Shown here one piece after another: positions 16,989 through 26,570 of a stretch of DNA of 64,000 nucleotides. How positions within the stretch are numbered: position 1 is the stretch's first letter; the number at the start of each line of letters is the position of its first letter. A program made the position numbers and the translations under genes. Location: NCBI GenBank assembly GCA_902196205.1, contig CABIKM010000005.1, positions 1 through 64,000 of the forward strand. Reading direction: 5' to 3'. This DNA comes from Candidatus Methylomirabilis lanthanidiphila. Its GTDB lineage: Bacteria > Methylomirabilota > Methylomirabilia > Methylomirabilales > Methylomirabilaceae. The notes under the pieces were generated by a model. It made no database searches. It saw only the letters and a list, made by a program, of their open reading frames with translations, and was not told where the DNA came from.

Positions 16989-19280
16989 ATGCCACGCTTT
17001 CTCTTGCCTGTGTTGTTGGTACTCTTGTTGCTTGCCTCGCCTTGGTTCACGCCGGCAGTCTTGGCGCAAGACACGGGGTCCCGGGGTCTCCTTGATGAAA
17101 TCAACACGCTCAAATCGACCGTTCGGATCGAGGCGAATGAGCTCGAGCGCCGCGAGCGCGACAAGCTTACGATCGCGAGAGGTGACGTCCGAATCCAGAT
17201 GGAGAATCGCATTCTCAATGCCGACGAGGTCGAGGTGGATGAGGCGCATGAGATCCTTCGGGCCAGAGGGAGGGTTCAACTGATCGACGGGAAAAGCCGT
17301 CTGGACGGCGACCGACTCGAATATCACTACCGGACCAATACGGGTGTCATGTATCAGGCCAAAGGCGTGATGCCTCCGGCGACCAGCTTTCAGGGTGTCG
17401 AGGTTCACAAGGAGGGCGATCATCGGTATCGGCTGGTCGATGGTAGTTTCACCACCTGTCGCGTCTGTCAACCCGAACCCGCCGGTGTCGATTGGGAGAT
17501 TCACGCGAAAGAGGCGTTCCTTGAAGAGGACGAGTACCTTGAGGCAAAGTCCGCAACCTTCCGGATTCGGGGTATCCCTTCCCTGTATACTCCGTACGTT
17601 GTCTACCCTGTCGGGCCGCGGCGTACCGGCTTCCTGATTCCCAGTATCGGTGCGGGCGGGCGGTCCGGGTTCACGTTTAAGCAGCCGTTCTTCTGGGCCA
17701 TTGATGAGTCCCAGGATCTGACGCTGACCGGCGTCTACAGGAGCAAACGGGGCCCTGAGGCTCAGGTCGGCTATCGGTACGTGTTAGGGCCGGAGGCGAG
17801 TGGCTTTGTGGACGGTCGGATCATGAAAGATCGGGACAGTGAGAGGCGGAGCGACGTGCGAGCCACCCTTACGGCCCGCCACGATCAGCAGCTCACCCCC
17901 GAACTGAGCCTCAAGGCCGATATCAACTATGTGAGCGACCGGGTGTTTCGTCGAGCGTTTGCCGATTCCCCGCCAGAAGCGAGAACCGCGAGCTTCACCG
18001 ACTCGCGGGTCTTTCTCACCCAGATGTGGCAGCAGTACGGCGTCGAGCTTCGGCTTGAGGATAGCCGCACACTGAATCCTGATACCAACGACAGCCGGCT
18101 CAGCCGCGTTCCTGGGGCAAGCTTCTTCGCCGCTCCGCAGCGACTGTTCGGCTCGCCCATCCTTCTGGAGGGTCAACTTTCCGGAACCTATCTCCAGCGG
18201 AAAGAGACGCCAGACAGCGGCCGGGTCGATCTGTTTCCGAAACTGTTACTGCCGTGGCGGTTGCTGGGCTGGGCGACCATGACACCGTCGATCGGCTTCC
18301 GTGAGACTGCCTACACGAAACGCCCCGGTGGTGGAGGGGGCGGCACGAGCCGCGAGCTGTTTGAGGCCCGAAACGAGCTGACCGCTCGATTCTTTCGCAA
18401 CTTTGATGTGGCAGGGGCGCGGGTCGATCGGCTGGTGCATCTGCTCGAACCGCGACTCAGCTACTGGTACATCACTGCCGGGAATCAGCGGAAGATCCCG
18501 CAATTTGATGGCGTCGATTACATCAGCCCGCAGAACCGGATCACGTACTCTCTGACGAACCGGCTGCTGACTAAGTTCAAGGAGGCCGACGGCGCTACGC
18601 GCACCCATGAGTTCCTCTCCTTTGCGCTTAGCCAGAGCGTCAATCTGAATCCTCAGACGCGAACCTTCTCCGACCTTTTTCTGAATGCGCTGACGCCGGA
18701 ACGAATCGACCAGGCGGTCCGTGAAGGGACCCGTACGGAAGCCAGCCGTGAGGGCTTCTCGCGGGTGCGGGAGCGCCGCTTCTCCAACCTGGTGGCCGAC
18801 CTTCGCGCGTCCCCCTTGCAGAACCTCGGTCTGTATGGAGTTGCCGCTATCAATACTGAAAGGAGTCGGATCGATGGGGTCGAGGCCGGCGTTCGACTTG
18901 CGTACCCTGAGTACGGACGGCTGGAGCTGGCCCACTCCTTTATCCGCGGCGGAGATACGGCCGATCAGGACGAGGGTCCGTTTCGCGATCGAAAAACTTC
19001 CGGCATCATCGGCCGACTGTTGCTTACGCCGGTCAAGAATGTCGCCGTCAACTACTACGGTCGGTATGATCCCCGCCAGGATACCAGCCTGGAGAACAAT
19101 GTCGTCCTGACGTATGCGACCTGTTGTTGGATGGTGGGGATTCATTTCTTGAATCGTACCAAGCGCTTTTTTAGCGACAGGATTCAGGACCACGAAAACA
19201 GCGTCGAGATCTTTTTCGATCTGCTGACCGGCGGGGCCCCGCCGCCTCCGGAACGAGGCGCCAGGTACCTGCGGCGCTGA
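16989..19280 (+). CDS. lptD: LPS-assembly outer membrane protein LptD
   Basis: The 763-residue precursor begins with a signal peptide (MPRFLLPVLLVLLLL...VLAQ), then an OstA/LptA-like beta-jellyroll (about residues 30-160: IEANELERRERDKLTIARGDVRI, LRARGRVQLIDG) and a long beta-barrel LptD domain to the C-terminus. Two cysteine pairs are visible, CRVC near the jellyroll and CC near the C-terminus, matching the disulfide-bonded pairs known in LptD. It inserts lipopolysaccharide into the outer leaflet. The frame is open to 16926 but the signal peptide sets the start at 16989. Its presence marks a Gram-negative with LPS. Confidence 0.93.
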   Translation: MPRFLLPVLLVLLLLASPWFTPAVLAQDTGSRGLLDEINTLKSTVRIEANELERRERDKLTIARGDVRIQMENRILNADEVEVDEAHEILRARGRVQLIDGKSRLDGDRLEYHYRTNTGVMYQAKGVMPPATSFQGVEVHKEGDHRYRLVDGSFTTCRVCQPEPAGVDWEIHAKEAFLEEDEYLEAKSATFRIRGIPSLYTPYVVYPVGPRRTGFLIPSIGAGGRSGFTFKQPFFWAIDESQDLTLTGVYRSKRGPEAQVGYRYVLGPEASGFVDGRIMKDRDSERRSDVRATLTARHDQQLTPELSLKADINYVSDRVFRRAFADSPPEARTASFTDSRVFLTQMWQQYGVELRLEDSRTLNPDTNDSRLSRVPGASFFAAPQRLFGSPILLEGQLSGTYLQRKETPDSGRVDLFPKLLLPWRLLGWATMTPSIGFRETAYTKRPGGGGGGTSRELFEARNELTARFFRNFDVAGARVDRLVHLLEPRLSYWYITAGNQRKIPQFDGVDYISPQNRITYSLTNRLLTKFKEADGATRTHEFLSFALSQSVNLNPQTRTFSDLFLNALTPERIDQAVREGTRTEASREGFSRVRERRFSNLVADLRASPLQNLGLYGVAAINTERSRIDGVEAGVRLAYPEYGRLELAHSFIRGGDTADQDEGPFRDRKTSGIIGRLLLTPVKNVAVNYYGRYDPRQDTSLENNVVLTYATCCWMVGIHFLNRTKRFFSDRIQDHENSVEIFFDLLTGGAPPPPERGARYLRR

Positions 19281-19286
19281 AGACAG

Positions 19287-19315
19287 TTGACCGAGATGGG
19301 GGGCGCAGGTAGAAT
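19287..19315 (+). promoter_or_regulatory. Promoter for hemB-hemL
   Basis: TTGACC (19287-19292) and TAGAAT (19310-19315) are separated by 17 bases, 55 bases before the hemB ATG. It lies immediately after the lptD stop. Confidence 0.55.
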
Positions 19316-19369
19316 GGCCGGTATAAGGAAGGGACTACGTTGCACGAGCCGCCCTTTCGAGGAGGAGTC

Positions 19370-20350
19370 ATGTACTACCCGGTATTTCGGCCACGGCGCC
19401 TGCGGCAGAATGAAACCCTTCGCCGATTGGTGCGAGAAACTCACCTGCACCGTGAAGATCTGATTCAGCCGCTTTTTGTCGTTCACGGCCGCGGCGTACG
19501 CCAGGAGATCCCTTCAATGCCTGGCTGTTTTCATCTGTCGGTGGATGAGCTGGCCAAGGAGGCGAAAGAGGCCGCGGCGATGGGGATCCCTGGGGTCATC
19601 CTGTTTGGCATTCCGGCTGCCAAGGATGCCGTAGGCTCTGAGGCCTACGCGGAGGATGGAATTGTCCAGCAGGCAGTGCGGGCGATCAAGGATACGGTAT
19701 CGGACCTGTTGGTGATTACCGATGTCTGTTTATGCGAATACACCAGCCACGGCCATTGCGGTGTGGTGGAGCGGGGTCAGGTCAAAAACGATCCTACCTT
19801 GGAACTGCTGGCCAGAACAGCGCTCTCCCATGCCGAGTCCGGCGCCGATATTGTGGCGCCCTCGGATATGATGGATGGCCGGGTGTCGGCTATCCGTGAG
19901 ACGTTGGATGAGGAGGATTTCGAGGATACACCGATTATGGCCTACTCCGCGAAGTATGCCAGCGCCTTCTACGGTCCCTTCCGCGATGCGGCTGCCTCAG
20001 CACCACAATTCGGTGATCGCCGTACCTACCAGATGGATCCGGCGAACAGCGACGAGGCGTTGCGGGAGGTGGGACTCGACCTCGAGGAGGGGGCAGACAT
20101 CGTGATGGTGAAGCCGGCCCTTCCGTACCTGGATATCCTCTGGCGGGTGAAGCAGGAGTTTGGCGGGCCGGTCGCAGCCTATCATGTAAGCGGCGAGTAC
20201 GCGATGTTGAAGGCGGCCGGGCGACTCGGGTGGATCGATGAAGAGCGGGTCCTGATGGAGACGCTGACGTCAATCAAGCGAGCCGGCGCCGATCTGATCC
20301 TGACCTATGCCGCCAAGGAGGCGGCGCGCCTCTTGGAGAATAGACCGTGA
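19370..20350 (+). CDS. hemB: Delta-aminolevulinic acid dehydratase (porphobilinogen synthase)
   Basis: The 326-residue enzyme condenses two 5-aminolevulinates to porphobilinogen. It has the zinc-binding cysteines C120, C122 and C130 in [13 protein letters not shown], so it is the zinc-type enzyme, and the Schiff-base lysines in YSAKYASAF (K195) and [10 protein letters not shown]. The ATG at 19370 follows GGAGG (19361-19365). It is translationally coupled to hemL by a GTGA overlap, giving two adjacent steps of the C5 heme pathway in one operon. Confidence 0.97.
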   Translation: MYYPVFRPRRLRQNETLRRLVRETHLHREDLIQPLFVVHGRGVRQEIPSMPGCFHLSVDELAKEAKEAAAMGIPGVILFGIPAAKDAVGSEAYAEDGIVQQAVRAIKDTVSDLLVITDVCLCEYTSHGHCGVVERGQVKNDPTLELLARTALSHAESGADIVAPSDMMDGRVSAIRETLDEEDFEDTPIMAYSAKYASAFYGPFRDAAASAPQFGDRRTYQMDPANSDEALREVGLDLEEGADIVMVKPALPYLDILWRVKQEFGGPVAAYHVSGEYAMLKAAGRLGWIDEERVLMETLTSIKRAGADLILTYAAKEAARLLENRP

Positions 20351-21660
20351 CCAGCATGCTTGTGCGCTCTACGCGGACCGGCCCTCGCTCGAAGGCGTAC
20401 TTTGAAGAGGCGGCACGCCTGCTGCCTGGGGGCGTCAACAGCCCCGTGCGGGCATTCCGAGCTGTGGGCGGGGATCCGGTAGTCGTCGAGCGTTCCCAGG
20501 GTTGCCGCCTCTACGATGTCGACGGTCAAAGCTACATCGACTATATCGGCTCCTGGGGGCCGATGATCGTCGGTCATGCCCATCCCGCGGTCGTGAAGGC
20601 GATCCAGGAGGCGGCCGCTCAAGGCGTCAGTTACGGCGCGCCGACGGTCTGGGAGACGACGCTGGCTCGGATGGTAGTCGAGGCGATCCCCTCCATCGAG
20701 TTGATCCGATTTGTCAATTCCGGGACTGAGGCGACCATGAGCGCCATCCGATTGGCCCGCGGTGTCACAAGGCGCGATCGGATCATCAAGTTTGAGGGGT
20801 GTTACCATGGGCATGCCGACAGCCTGCTGGTAAAGGCCGGCTCCGGCGCCATGACCTTTGGCGTGCCGGACAGCCTCGGTGTTCCGCCCGACCTCGCCCG
20901 CTTGACGATGACGCTTCCATATAATAACGTTGACGCCGTCCGGTCGGCTTTCGAGTCGACGGGCAAAGAGATCGCTTGTGTCATCGTAGAGCCCGTCGTG
21001 GGTAACATGGGCGTCGTTCCGCCGAGGCCGGGATTTCTTGCGGCGTTGCGAGAGATCACCGCCGCTCACGGCTCGCTGTTGATCTTCGACGAGGTCATGA
21101 CCGGATTCCGGCTGAGCAAAGGCGGCGCCCAGGCGCTCTACGGGATTCAGCCGGACCTGACCTGCCTCGGAAAGATCATCGGCGGCGGCCTGCCGGTCGG
21201 CGCGTACGGCGGTCCTCGCGGGATCATGGAGCAGGTCGCTCCTTTGGGTGGTGTCTATCAGGCCGGGACCCTCTCCGGCAATCCCTTGGCGATGAGGGCC
21301 GGTATCGAGACCCTTCGCCTTCTCGACGAGCCCGGATTTTACGAGCGGCTTGAGGCGAAGGGAAAGCAATTGGAAGTCGGACTGCGAGAGCTGGCGGCAA
21401 AGGAAGGCATTGCGCTTCAGTGCCAACGGGTCGGCTCGATGTGTACCCCCTTCTTCACCGAGCAGCCTGTTCTCGACTATCAGACAGCTCTGGCCGCGGA
21501 CACCGGTCGCTATGGGGCATTCTTCTGGGCTATGTTCGAGCGCGGGGTCTATCTCCCGCCCTCTCAGTTTGAGGCAGCGTTTCTGTCCGATGCCCACACC
21601 GCCGCCGACATCGAGACCACCCTGCTGGCAGCCAAGGATGCCTTGGCTGCACTATCGTAA
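20347..21660 (+). CDS. hemL: Glutamate-1-semialdehyde 2,1-aminomutase
   Basis: This 437-residue fold-type I PLP enzyme turns glutamate-1-semialdehyde into 5-aminolevulinate, the substrate of HemB. It shows [36 protein letters not shown] and the PLP lysine K276 in [13 protein letters not shown]. The start is GTG at 20347 overlapping the hemB stop; an ATG nine bases later is an alternative. The C5-pathway enzyme is expected in a bacterium that makes ALA from glutamyl-tRNA. Confidence 0.97.
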   Translation: MTSMLVRSTRTGPRSKAYFEEAARLLPGGVNSPVRAFRAVGGDPVVVERSQGCRLYDVDGQSYIDYIGSWGPMIVGHAHPAVVKAIQEAAAQGVSYGAPTVWETTLARMVVEAIPSIELIRFVNSGTEATMSAIRLARGVTRRDRIIKFEGCYHGHADSLLVKAGSGAMTFGVPDSLGVPPDLARLTMTLPYNNVDAVRSAFESTGKEIACVIVEPVVGNMGVVPPRPGFLAALREITAAHGSLLIFDEVMTGFRLSKGGAQALYGIQPDLTCLGKIIGGGLPVGAYGGPRGIMEQVAPLGGVYQAGTLSGNPLAMRAGIETLRLLDEPGFYERLEAKGKQLEVGLRELAAKEGIALQCQRVGSMCTPFFTEQPVLDYQTALAADTGRYGAFFWAMFERGVYLPPSQFEAAFLSDAHTAADIETTLLAAKDALAALS

Positions 21661-21717
21661 ACATCTTATCACTCATCATCATGCATCACTTACTTAAACT
21701 GAAGGAGGGCTGTTGAG

Positions 21718-22194
21718 TTGCGTACCAATGTTCTGTTCCGGCTCCGTTACTGGCGGTGTATGGCAGTTCTGCCGTTGCTTATCGTAGGGGCGGCTCCCGC
21801 GTTTGGTGCGGGGGACGAAAAAGCGCCGGCAAGCGCTCAATCAACCTACGCGGAGAGGTGCGCCTTATGCCACGGCGTAGGCGGTAAAGGCGATGGGTGG
21901 CAGGCAAAGATGGTGTTTTGGATGAAGATGCCGAACTTCACCGATTCGGCCTACATGCAAACACGGTCAGATGAAGCCCTCCTGCAGATACTGAAGGCGG
22001 GTGGTAAGACGGGAATGCCCGCGTATGGACTGAAGTTGACTGAGCCCCAGATGAAGGAGTTGACGGTCTTAGTGAGAGGCTTTTCCAACGCACCAGCACC
22101 GCAGAAGCCTGCAAGTACCGCGGCACCAGCACCGCAGAAGCCCGCAGGTGGGGCAGCGCCTGGGCCGCAGAAGCCGACCGGTGCGAAGCGGTAA
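21718..22194 (+). CDS. Periplasmic monoheme cytochrome c
   Basis: The 158-residue precursor starts at TTG 21718, set by AAGGAGG at 21702-21708. It has an N-terminal hydrophobic export signal ending near residue 30, a single heme-binding CALCH (C48, C51, H52) and a GMPAYG segment that could supply the axial Met, so it is a small class I cytochrome c. The C-terminus carries three Ala/Pro-rich repeats of about ten residues (APAPQKPAG-like), probably an unstructured tether. It precedes the complex I promoter and is probably a separate transcript. Its electron partners are unknown. Confidence 0.88.
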   Translation: MRTNVLFRLRYWRCMAVLPLLIVGAAPAFGAGDEKAPASAQSTYAERCALCHGVGGKGDGWQAKMVFWMKMPNFTDSAYMQTRSDEALLQILKAGGKTGMPAYGLKLTEPQMKELTVLVRGFSNAPAPQKPASTAAPAPQKPAGGAAPGPQKPTGAKR

Positions 22195-22210
22195 ACAACT
22201 GCTTTTGTCC

Positions 22211-22240
22211 TTGACAGGGTACGAGGGGGTGTGCTAGTAT
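22211..22240 (+). promoter_or_regulatory. Promoter for complex I cluster 1
   Basis: TTGACA (22211-22216) and TAGTAT (22235-22240) are 18 bases apart. The predicted transcript would carry a leader of roughly 195 bases before nuoA, containing hairpins and an intrinsic-terminator-like structure. Confidence 0.6.
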
Positions 22241-22314
22241 GCGCTAAATTTCACGAAGTCGTTTCTGAAATCCCGGAAGGCCCTGCAGCGAACAGCCGGC
22301 ACACTCTTCAGCAT

Positions 22315-22338
22315 GCCCTGCGCGGGGCAATTTTTTTT
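22315..22338 (+). terminator. Intrinsic-terminator-like hairpin in the nuo leader
   Basis: GCCC (22315-22318) can pair with GGGC (22325-22328), followed after AA by eight T residues (22331-22338). It lies between the cluster 1 promoter and nuoA, so it would act as an attenuator rather than an end-of-gene terminator. The stem is short. Two further inverted repeats follow (CGCCGGG/CCCGGCG and GAGGCC/GGCCTC) before nuoA. Confidence 0.45.
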
Positions 22339-22442
22339 GTCGCCGGGATGTATCCATGGACCCGGCGATCCCCTCTACGAGGCCAAGCCGGAAGGCTCGG
22401 CCTCGTCTATGTCGGACGCGCACAGCGAATGCAGGTAGTGAG

Positions 22443-22802
22443 ATGGCAGCAGATTATGCAATCGTAGGCATTTTTCTGATCGTTGGTCTGCTTTTCGTAG
22501 TGGTCAACGTTGACGTCGTTTCCCGACTGCTGCGTCCCACCAACCCTGAGCCGGAAAAGTTGACCACCTACGAGTGCGGTGAAGACCCCGTCGGCGCCTC
22601 CTGGATCCGTGTTCACGTCCGGTACTATCTGTATGCGTTGGTCTATGTCATCTTCGCAGTAGAGACGATCTATCTGTTGCCGTGGGCTGTCGTCTTCCGG
22701 AAGTTGGGGATGTTTGCCTTTGTGGAGATGATGCTCTTTATCGCCATCCTGTTGGTGGGTTTCGCCTATGCCTGGCGTAAGGGCGCCCTGGAGTGGGTCT
22801 GA
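22443..22802 (+). CDS. nuoA: NADH-quinone oxidoreductase subunit A (cluster 1)
   Basis: The 119-residue membrane subunit has three predicted spans and the family signature YECGEDPVGASW in the loop after the first span, and FAVETIYLLPWAV in the second. NuoA forms part of the quinone-site lining at the junction of the two complex I arms. The ATG at 22443 is the natural family start; open frame upstream is leader. Its stop overlaps the next start at TGATG. nuoC follows directly: the usual nuoB is missing. Confidence 0.95.
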   Translation: MAADYAIVGIFLIVGLLFVVVNVDVVSRLLRPTNPEPEKLTTYECGEDPVGASWIRVHVRYYLYALVYVIFAVETIYLLPWAVVFRKLGMFAFVEMMLFIAILLVGFAYAWRKGALEWV

Positions 22803-23266
22803 TGACGCCGGACGAGGTCATTGAAGCCGTCAAGTCCCAGTTCGGCGATGCCGTCAAGGCGTCGGAGGTCAAGGGTGTCGAGGTCCGGATGGATATCCAT
22901 TGGGAGAAGAATGTCGAGATCCTGATGGCGTTGAAAGAGATGGGGCTCGACTATCTGAACTGCCTGAGTGCTGTGGACAGGATTGCGAGCGGCGAACTCG
23001 AGGTGGTGTATAACCTCTCCTCCCTGACGCTGCCGACGAAGGCCCTGGTGAGAGCGCGGATTCCGCGTGAGAATCCGATGATCCGAAGTGTGGCGTCGCT
23101 GTGGGGTACGGCAGACTGGCACGAACGGGAGGCCTTCGACATGATGGGGATCCGCTTCGACGGTCATCCTGACCTCCGGCGGATCCTGCTTTCTGAGGAC
23201 TGGGTCGGGTTTCCGTTGCGTAAAGACTATCAGGACGAGCGGCTGGTTCCGTACGAGCCGGTATAG
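22802..23266 (+). CDS. nuoC: NADH-quinone oxidoreductase subunit C (cluster 1)
   Basis: The 154-residue peripheral-arm subunit has the 30 kDa-subunit signature [26 protein letters not shown] and the closing PLRKDY. It contacts NuoB and NuoD near the quinone site. The ATG at 22802 overlaps the nuoA stop. A second, more divergent paralog lies in cluster 2 at 34061. It is separated from nuoD by a spacer containing an interspersed palindromic repeat. Confidence 0.95.
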   Translation: MTPDEVIEAVKSQFGDAVKASEVKGVEVRMDIHWEKNVEILMALKEMGLDYLNCLSAVDRIASGELEVVYNLSSLTLPTKALVRARIPRENPMIRSVASLWGTADWHEREAFDMMGIRFDGHPDLRRILLSEDWVGFPLRKDYQDERLVPYEPV

Positions 23267-23365
23267 CAGCGCGTTGCGCTGCACGCGTATTCGCAATACC
23301 ACATGCGCCGCCGGCGCGCTTACGGGCATGAAAATTTCTGACTACGCCCCACAACTCAACGGGTC

Positions 23366-23455
23366 GTCATTGCGAGCGACCTACGGGAGCGCGGCAATCT
23401 CACCGTCGTTGTTCTGAAAGACTGTGAGATTGCTTCGGCTTCGCCTCGCAATGAC
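23366..23455. repeat. Palindromic interspersed repeat, copy B
   Basis: The termini GTCATTGCGAG and CTCGCAATGAC are the same as in the copy at 180-276, with the inner GCAATCT/AGATTGC pair. It sits between nuoC and nuoD, ending about 36 bases before the nuoD start. Confidence 0.8.
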
Positions 23456-23491
23456 GTGGACGGGGACGTTCGAAGCAATGAAGATAAGAAA

Positions 23492-24631
23492 ATGAATTCG
23501 CACGAACACGAGGCAGAGATCGCTGAGCGTACCCATGAGACGATGGAGGAGATGTACGTCAACATGGGGCCGCAGCACCCCAGCACGCACGGTGTGCTCC
23601 GCCTCCTGTTGAAGTTGGATGGCGAGGTCGTCACCGAGGTCGTTCCGTACATCGGTTACCTGCACCGCTGTCATGAAAAGATCGGCGAGAACCGCGTCTA
23701 TACCCAGATCATTCCGTACACCGATCGACTGGACTATCTGGCGTCGATGTATAACAACTGGGGCTTCGTGTTGACGGTGGAACGGCTTCTCGGGGTTACG
23801 GTACCGGAGCGGGCCGAGTATATGCGGGTCATCCTGGGCGAGCTGCAGCGAATCGCCAGCCACCTGATCTGGTTGGGGACCTTCGGCCTCGACCTGGGCA
23901 ACTTCACGATCTTCTTGTACTGCTTCCGGGAGCGTGAAAAGATCCTGGATCTGTTCGAATCGGTTTGCGGTCAACGACTGAACTACGCCTTCTACCGGAT
24001 AGGCGGGATGCCGCTGGACCTCCCTGATTCCTTCGTGGCCGATTGCAAGGCGTTTCTGGAATGGTTTAAGCCGCGCCTGTCGGAGTACGATGCCGTGATG
24101 AGCGACAACATCATCTTCCAAAAGCGGGTGCAGGGTCTTGGCATACTTGACCCTAAGACCGCCATCAACTACGCCATCAGCGGGCCGGTGCTCCGCGGCT
24201 CCGGGATCAAGTGGGACCTGCGCCGGAACGATCCATACTCTATCTACGATCGTTTTGAATTCGACATCCCCGTTGGGACCTCCGGCGACGTCTGGGACCG
24301 ATATATGGTCAGACGCATCGAGATGGAAGAGAGCGTGAAGATCGTTGAGCAAGCCCTCCAGGGGCTGCCGTCCGGCGAGATCATGGCCAAGATGCCGAAG
24401 AAACTGAAGCCTCCGGTCGGAGACATCTACAGCAGGGTGGAGACGCCCAGGGGTGAGCTGGGGTTCTATATCGTATCCGACGGCTCCGAGAAACCGTACC
24501 GGTACAAGGTCCGCGCGCCGACCTTTGTTAACCTGAGCGTACTGCCCCTCATCGGGAGGGGCTACCTTGTCGCCGATCTCGTGGCTATCCTGGGGAGCAT
24601 CGACATCGTGCTGGGCGAGGTGGATCGCTAA
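23492..24631 (+). CDS. nuoD: NADH-quinone oxidoreductase subunit D (cluster 1)
   Basis: The 379-residue 49 kDa-type subunit has [14 protein letters not shown] near the N-terminus, where the His is at the quinone head-group site, then IGYLHRCHEK, and the C-terminal end [12 protein letters not shown] shared with hydrogenase large subunits. The ATG at 23492 is chosen because a GTG upstream lies at the edge of the palindromic repeat. The HRCHEKIGEN variant differs from cluster 2 ([10 protein letters not shown]), so the two clusters are old paralogs and not a recent duplication. Confidence 0.95.
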   Translation: MNSHEHEAEIAERTHETMEEMYVNMGPQHPSTHGVLRLLLKLDGEVVTEVVPYIGYLHRCHEKIGENRVYTQIIPYTDRLDYLASMYNNWGFVLTVERLLGVTVPERAEYMRVILGELQRIASHLIWLGTFGLDLGNFTIFLYCFREREKILDLFESVCGQRLNYAFYRIGGMPLDLPDSFVADCKAFLEWFKPRLSEYDAVMSDNIIFQKRVQGLGILDPKTAINYAISGPVLRGSGIKWDLRRNDPYSIYDRFEFDIPVGTSGDVWDRYMVRRIEMEESVKIVEQALQGLPSGEIMAKMPKKLKPPVGDIYSRVETPRGELGFYIVSDGSEKPYRYKVRAPTFVNLSVLPLIGRGYLVADLVAILGSIDIVLGEVDR

Positions 24632-24635
24632 AGAC

Positions 24636-24712
24636 AGTTTCGAGTTTCTAGTTTTGAGTTCTGAGTTACGAAACTAAAAACTAAAAACTAGAAACTAAAA
24701 ACTCAAAACTTG
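24636..24712. repeat. Low-complexity inverted repeat (AAACTAGAAACT type)
   Basis: The nuoD-nuoH spacer is made of TTTCTAGTTTTGAG-like units followed by their complements (ACTAAAAACTAGAAACT...), forming a long imperfect hairpin. The same letter pattern recurs at 35735-35771, 39653-39690 and 43170-43199. Confidence 0.7.
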
Positions 24713-24726
24713 TTTACGGAAGGTTG

Positions 24727-25734
24727 ATGGAGATCGTCTACGATACCTTAAGCGGGTGGGGTCTGCCCTCGTTCGTCTCCCAGTTGATCGTGATGCTGGC
24801 GGTGGCGACCGCTGTGCTCATCTTTACCGCTATCTCGGTCATGTTTATGGTCTGGTGGGAGCGGAAGATCAGCGCTCACATCCAGGTCCGCTTCGGGCCG
24901 ATGCGGGTCGGCGGCTGGCACGGCTGGGCCCAGAGCATCGCCGACGGGATCAAGCTCCTCATCAAGGAGGATATCGTCCCGGCGGGGGCCGACCGGTTGG
25001 TGTTCGCCCTTGCGCCGATGGTGGTCTTCGCGGCCTCGCTCGCCGCCTTTGTCATCATCCCGTTCGGTCCGGGCCTTATCGCCAGCGACCTGAACATCGG
25101 CGTGCTCTTCTATATCTCGATCTCCTCTCTGACGGTCGTCGGGATCATTATGGCCGGCTGGAGCTCCAATAATAAATATTCGGTCCTGGGCGCCCTCCGC
25201 TCGGCGGCGCAGTCAGTCAGCTATGAGATCCCGCTTGTGGTCTCGGTCATTGGGGTCATCATGACGGTCGGGTCCATGAGTATGACCCGGATTGTGGAGG
25301 CACAGCAGGGGATCTGGTTTGTGGTTCCGCAATTCTTGGGCTTCCTGATCTATCTGACTGCCGCGATTGCCGAGTGCAACCGGACGCCGTTTGACATCCC
25401 GGAGGCCGAGTCGGAGCTGGTGGCCGGCTTTCACGTGGAGTACAGTGGGATGCGGTTCGCTATCTTTTTCCTGGCGGAGTACGCCAATATGTTTGTCGTC
25501 TCGGCCATCGCCACGACGCTGTTTCTCGGCGGGTGGCACGGGCCGTTGCTGCCGGGGTGGCTCTGGTTCCTGCTGAAGACCTATTTCATCATCTTTGTGA
25601 TGATGTGGCTGCGCTGGACATTGGCCAGGCTGCGAGTCGATCAACTGATGAATCTTGGGTGGAAGTTCTTGCTGCCGCTGGCGTTTCTGAATATGGGGAT
25701 TACCGGATTGATCCTGGTGCTGCAGGGTCAGTAG
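24727..25734 (+). CDS. nuoH: NADH-quinone oxidoreductase subunit H (cluster 1)
   Basis: The 335-residue membrane subunit has about eight to nine spans. It shows the N-terminal ...WWERKISAHIQVRFGPMRVG, the IADGIKLLIKEDI loop and the conserved AECNRTPFDIPEAESELVAGFHVEYSGM region that forms the quinone channel. The ATG at 24727 follows GGAAGG; a TTG one codon earlier is possible. The usual nuoI gene is absent after it: nuoJ follows directly. Confidence 0.95.
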   Translation: MEIVYDTLSGWGLPSFVSQLIVMLAVATAVLIFTAISVMFMVWWERKISAHIQVRFGPMRVGGWHGWAQSIADGIKLLIKEDIVPAGADRLVFALAPMVVFAASLAAFVIIPFGPGLIASDLNIGVLFYISISSLTVVGIIMAGWSSNNKYSVLGALRSAAQSVSYEIPLVVSVIGVIMTVGSMSMTRIVEAQQGIWFVVPQFLGFLIYLTAAIAECNRTPFDIPEAESELVAGFHVEYSGMRFAIFFLAEYANMFVVSAIATTLFLGGWHGPLLPGWLWFLLKTYFIIFVMMWLRWTLARLRVDQLMNLGWKFLLPLAFLNMGITGLILVLQGQ

Positions 25735-25749
25735 GATGGAGTAGCGCAC

Positions 25750-26253
25750 GTGACTGTGACGCATGTCATATTTTTCTTGATGGCAGCCTTTACGGTGGGC
25801 GCCTCCCTTCTGGTGGTCTTAGCCAAGAACATCGTGCATTCTGCCATTGCGCTGGTCTTTGCCTTCTTCGGTGTGGCCGCGCTCTTCGTTCTGCTCGATG
25901 CCGAATTTCTCGCGGCTGCGCAGGTGCTGCTGTACGTAGGGGGAATCACCATCCTCCTGCTGTTCGCTATTATGTTGACCAGCCGGATCTCGGCCACAGG
26001 GGCCAAGATCATGAACGAGCAGGTGGGGATAGCCGCGGTGGTCGTCCTCGCGATCGTCGGGCTCCTGGCCTACGCGAACCTGAAGGGCTTTCCCGCTCTA
26101 GTAGCGCCTCTGACTATGCCGGATAACACCGCCTCGCTCGGGAAGCTCCTGCTGACCACGTACGTTCTGCCGTTTGAGGTCGTATCGCTGCTCCTGCTGG
26201 CGGCCATGGTGGGTGCGATCATCCTGGCTCGACGCGAGCGAGGGAAAGACTGA
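25750..26253 (+). CDS. nuoJ: NADH-quinone oxidoreductase subunit J (cluster 1)
   Basis: The 167-residue membrane protein has five predicted spans. It has the conserved NIVHSAIALVFAFFGVAALF-type second span and VLLYVGGITILLLFAIML, the third span with its flexible glycine. It starts at GTG 25750. It is followed by nuoK after 3 bases. Confidence 0.93.
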   Translation: MTVTHVIFFLMAAFTVGASLLVVLAKNIVHSAIALVFAFFGVAALFVLLDAEFLAAAQVLLYVGGITILLLFAIMLTSRISATGAKIMNEQVGIAAVVVLAIVGLLAYANLKGFPALVAPLTMPDNTASLGKLLLTTYVLPFEVVSLLLLAAMVGAIILARRERGKD

Positions 26254-26256
26254 CGA

Positions 26257-26565
26257 ATGATACCGCTGTCGTACTACTTGATTCTTAGCGTCATACTGTT
26301 CGGCATTGGGATGTTCGGCGCCCTGACCCGCCGCAACGCTGTCGGCATACTGATGGCGTTGGAGCTGATGTTCAACGCAGTCAACCTGAATTTTGTGGCC
26401 TTCTCCCGGTATCTCCCCGAGTCACTGCTGCAAGGGCAGATCTTTGCCATCTTTGTCATTACAGTGGCGGCGGCCGAGGCCGCGGTGGGGCTGGCGATTG
26501 TCCTTGGACTGTATCGGAACTTCCAGACGATCAACGTCGACGAAATCAACCTGATGAAGTGGTAA
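26257..26565 (+). CDS. nuoK: NADH-quinone oxidoreductase subunit K (cluster 1)
   Basis: The 102-residue, three-span subunit contains [22 protein letters not shown] with the proton-channel Glu in the second span and a second Glu in [11 protein letters not shown] of the third. This is the MrpC-like proton-translocating module. The stop is followed by a spacer filled with GAACCTTGAAC-type repeats before nuoL. Confidence 0.95.
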   Translation: MIPLSYYLILSVILFGIGMFGALTRRNAVGILMALELMFNAVNLNFVAFSRYLPESLLQGQIFAIFVITVAAAEAAVGLAIVLGLYRNFQTINVDEINLMKW

Positions 26566-26570
26566 AAATG

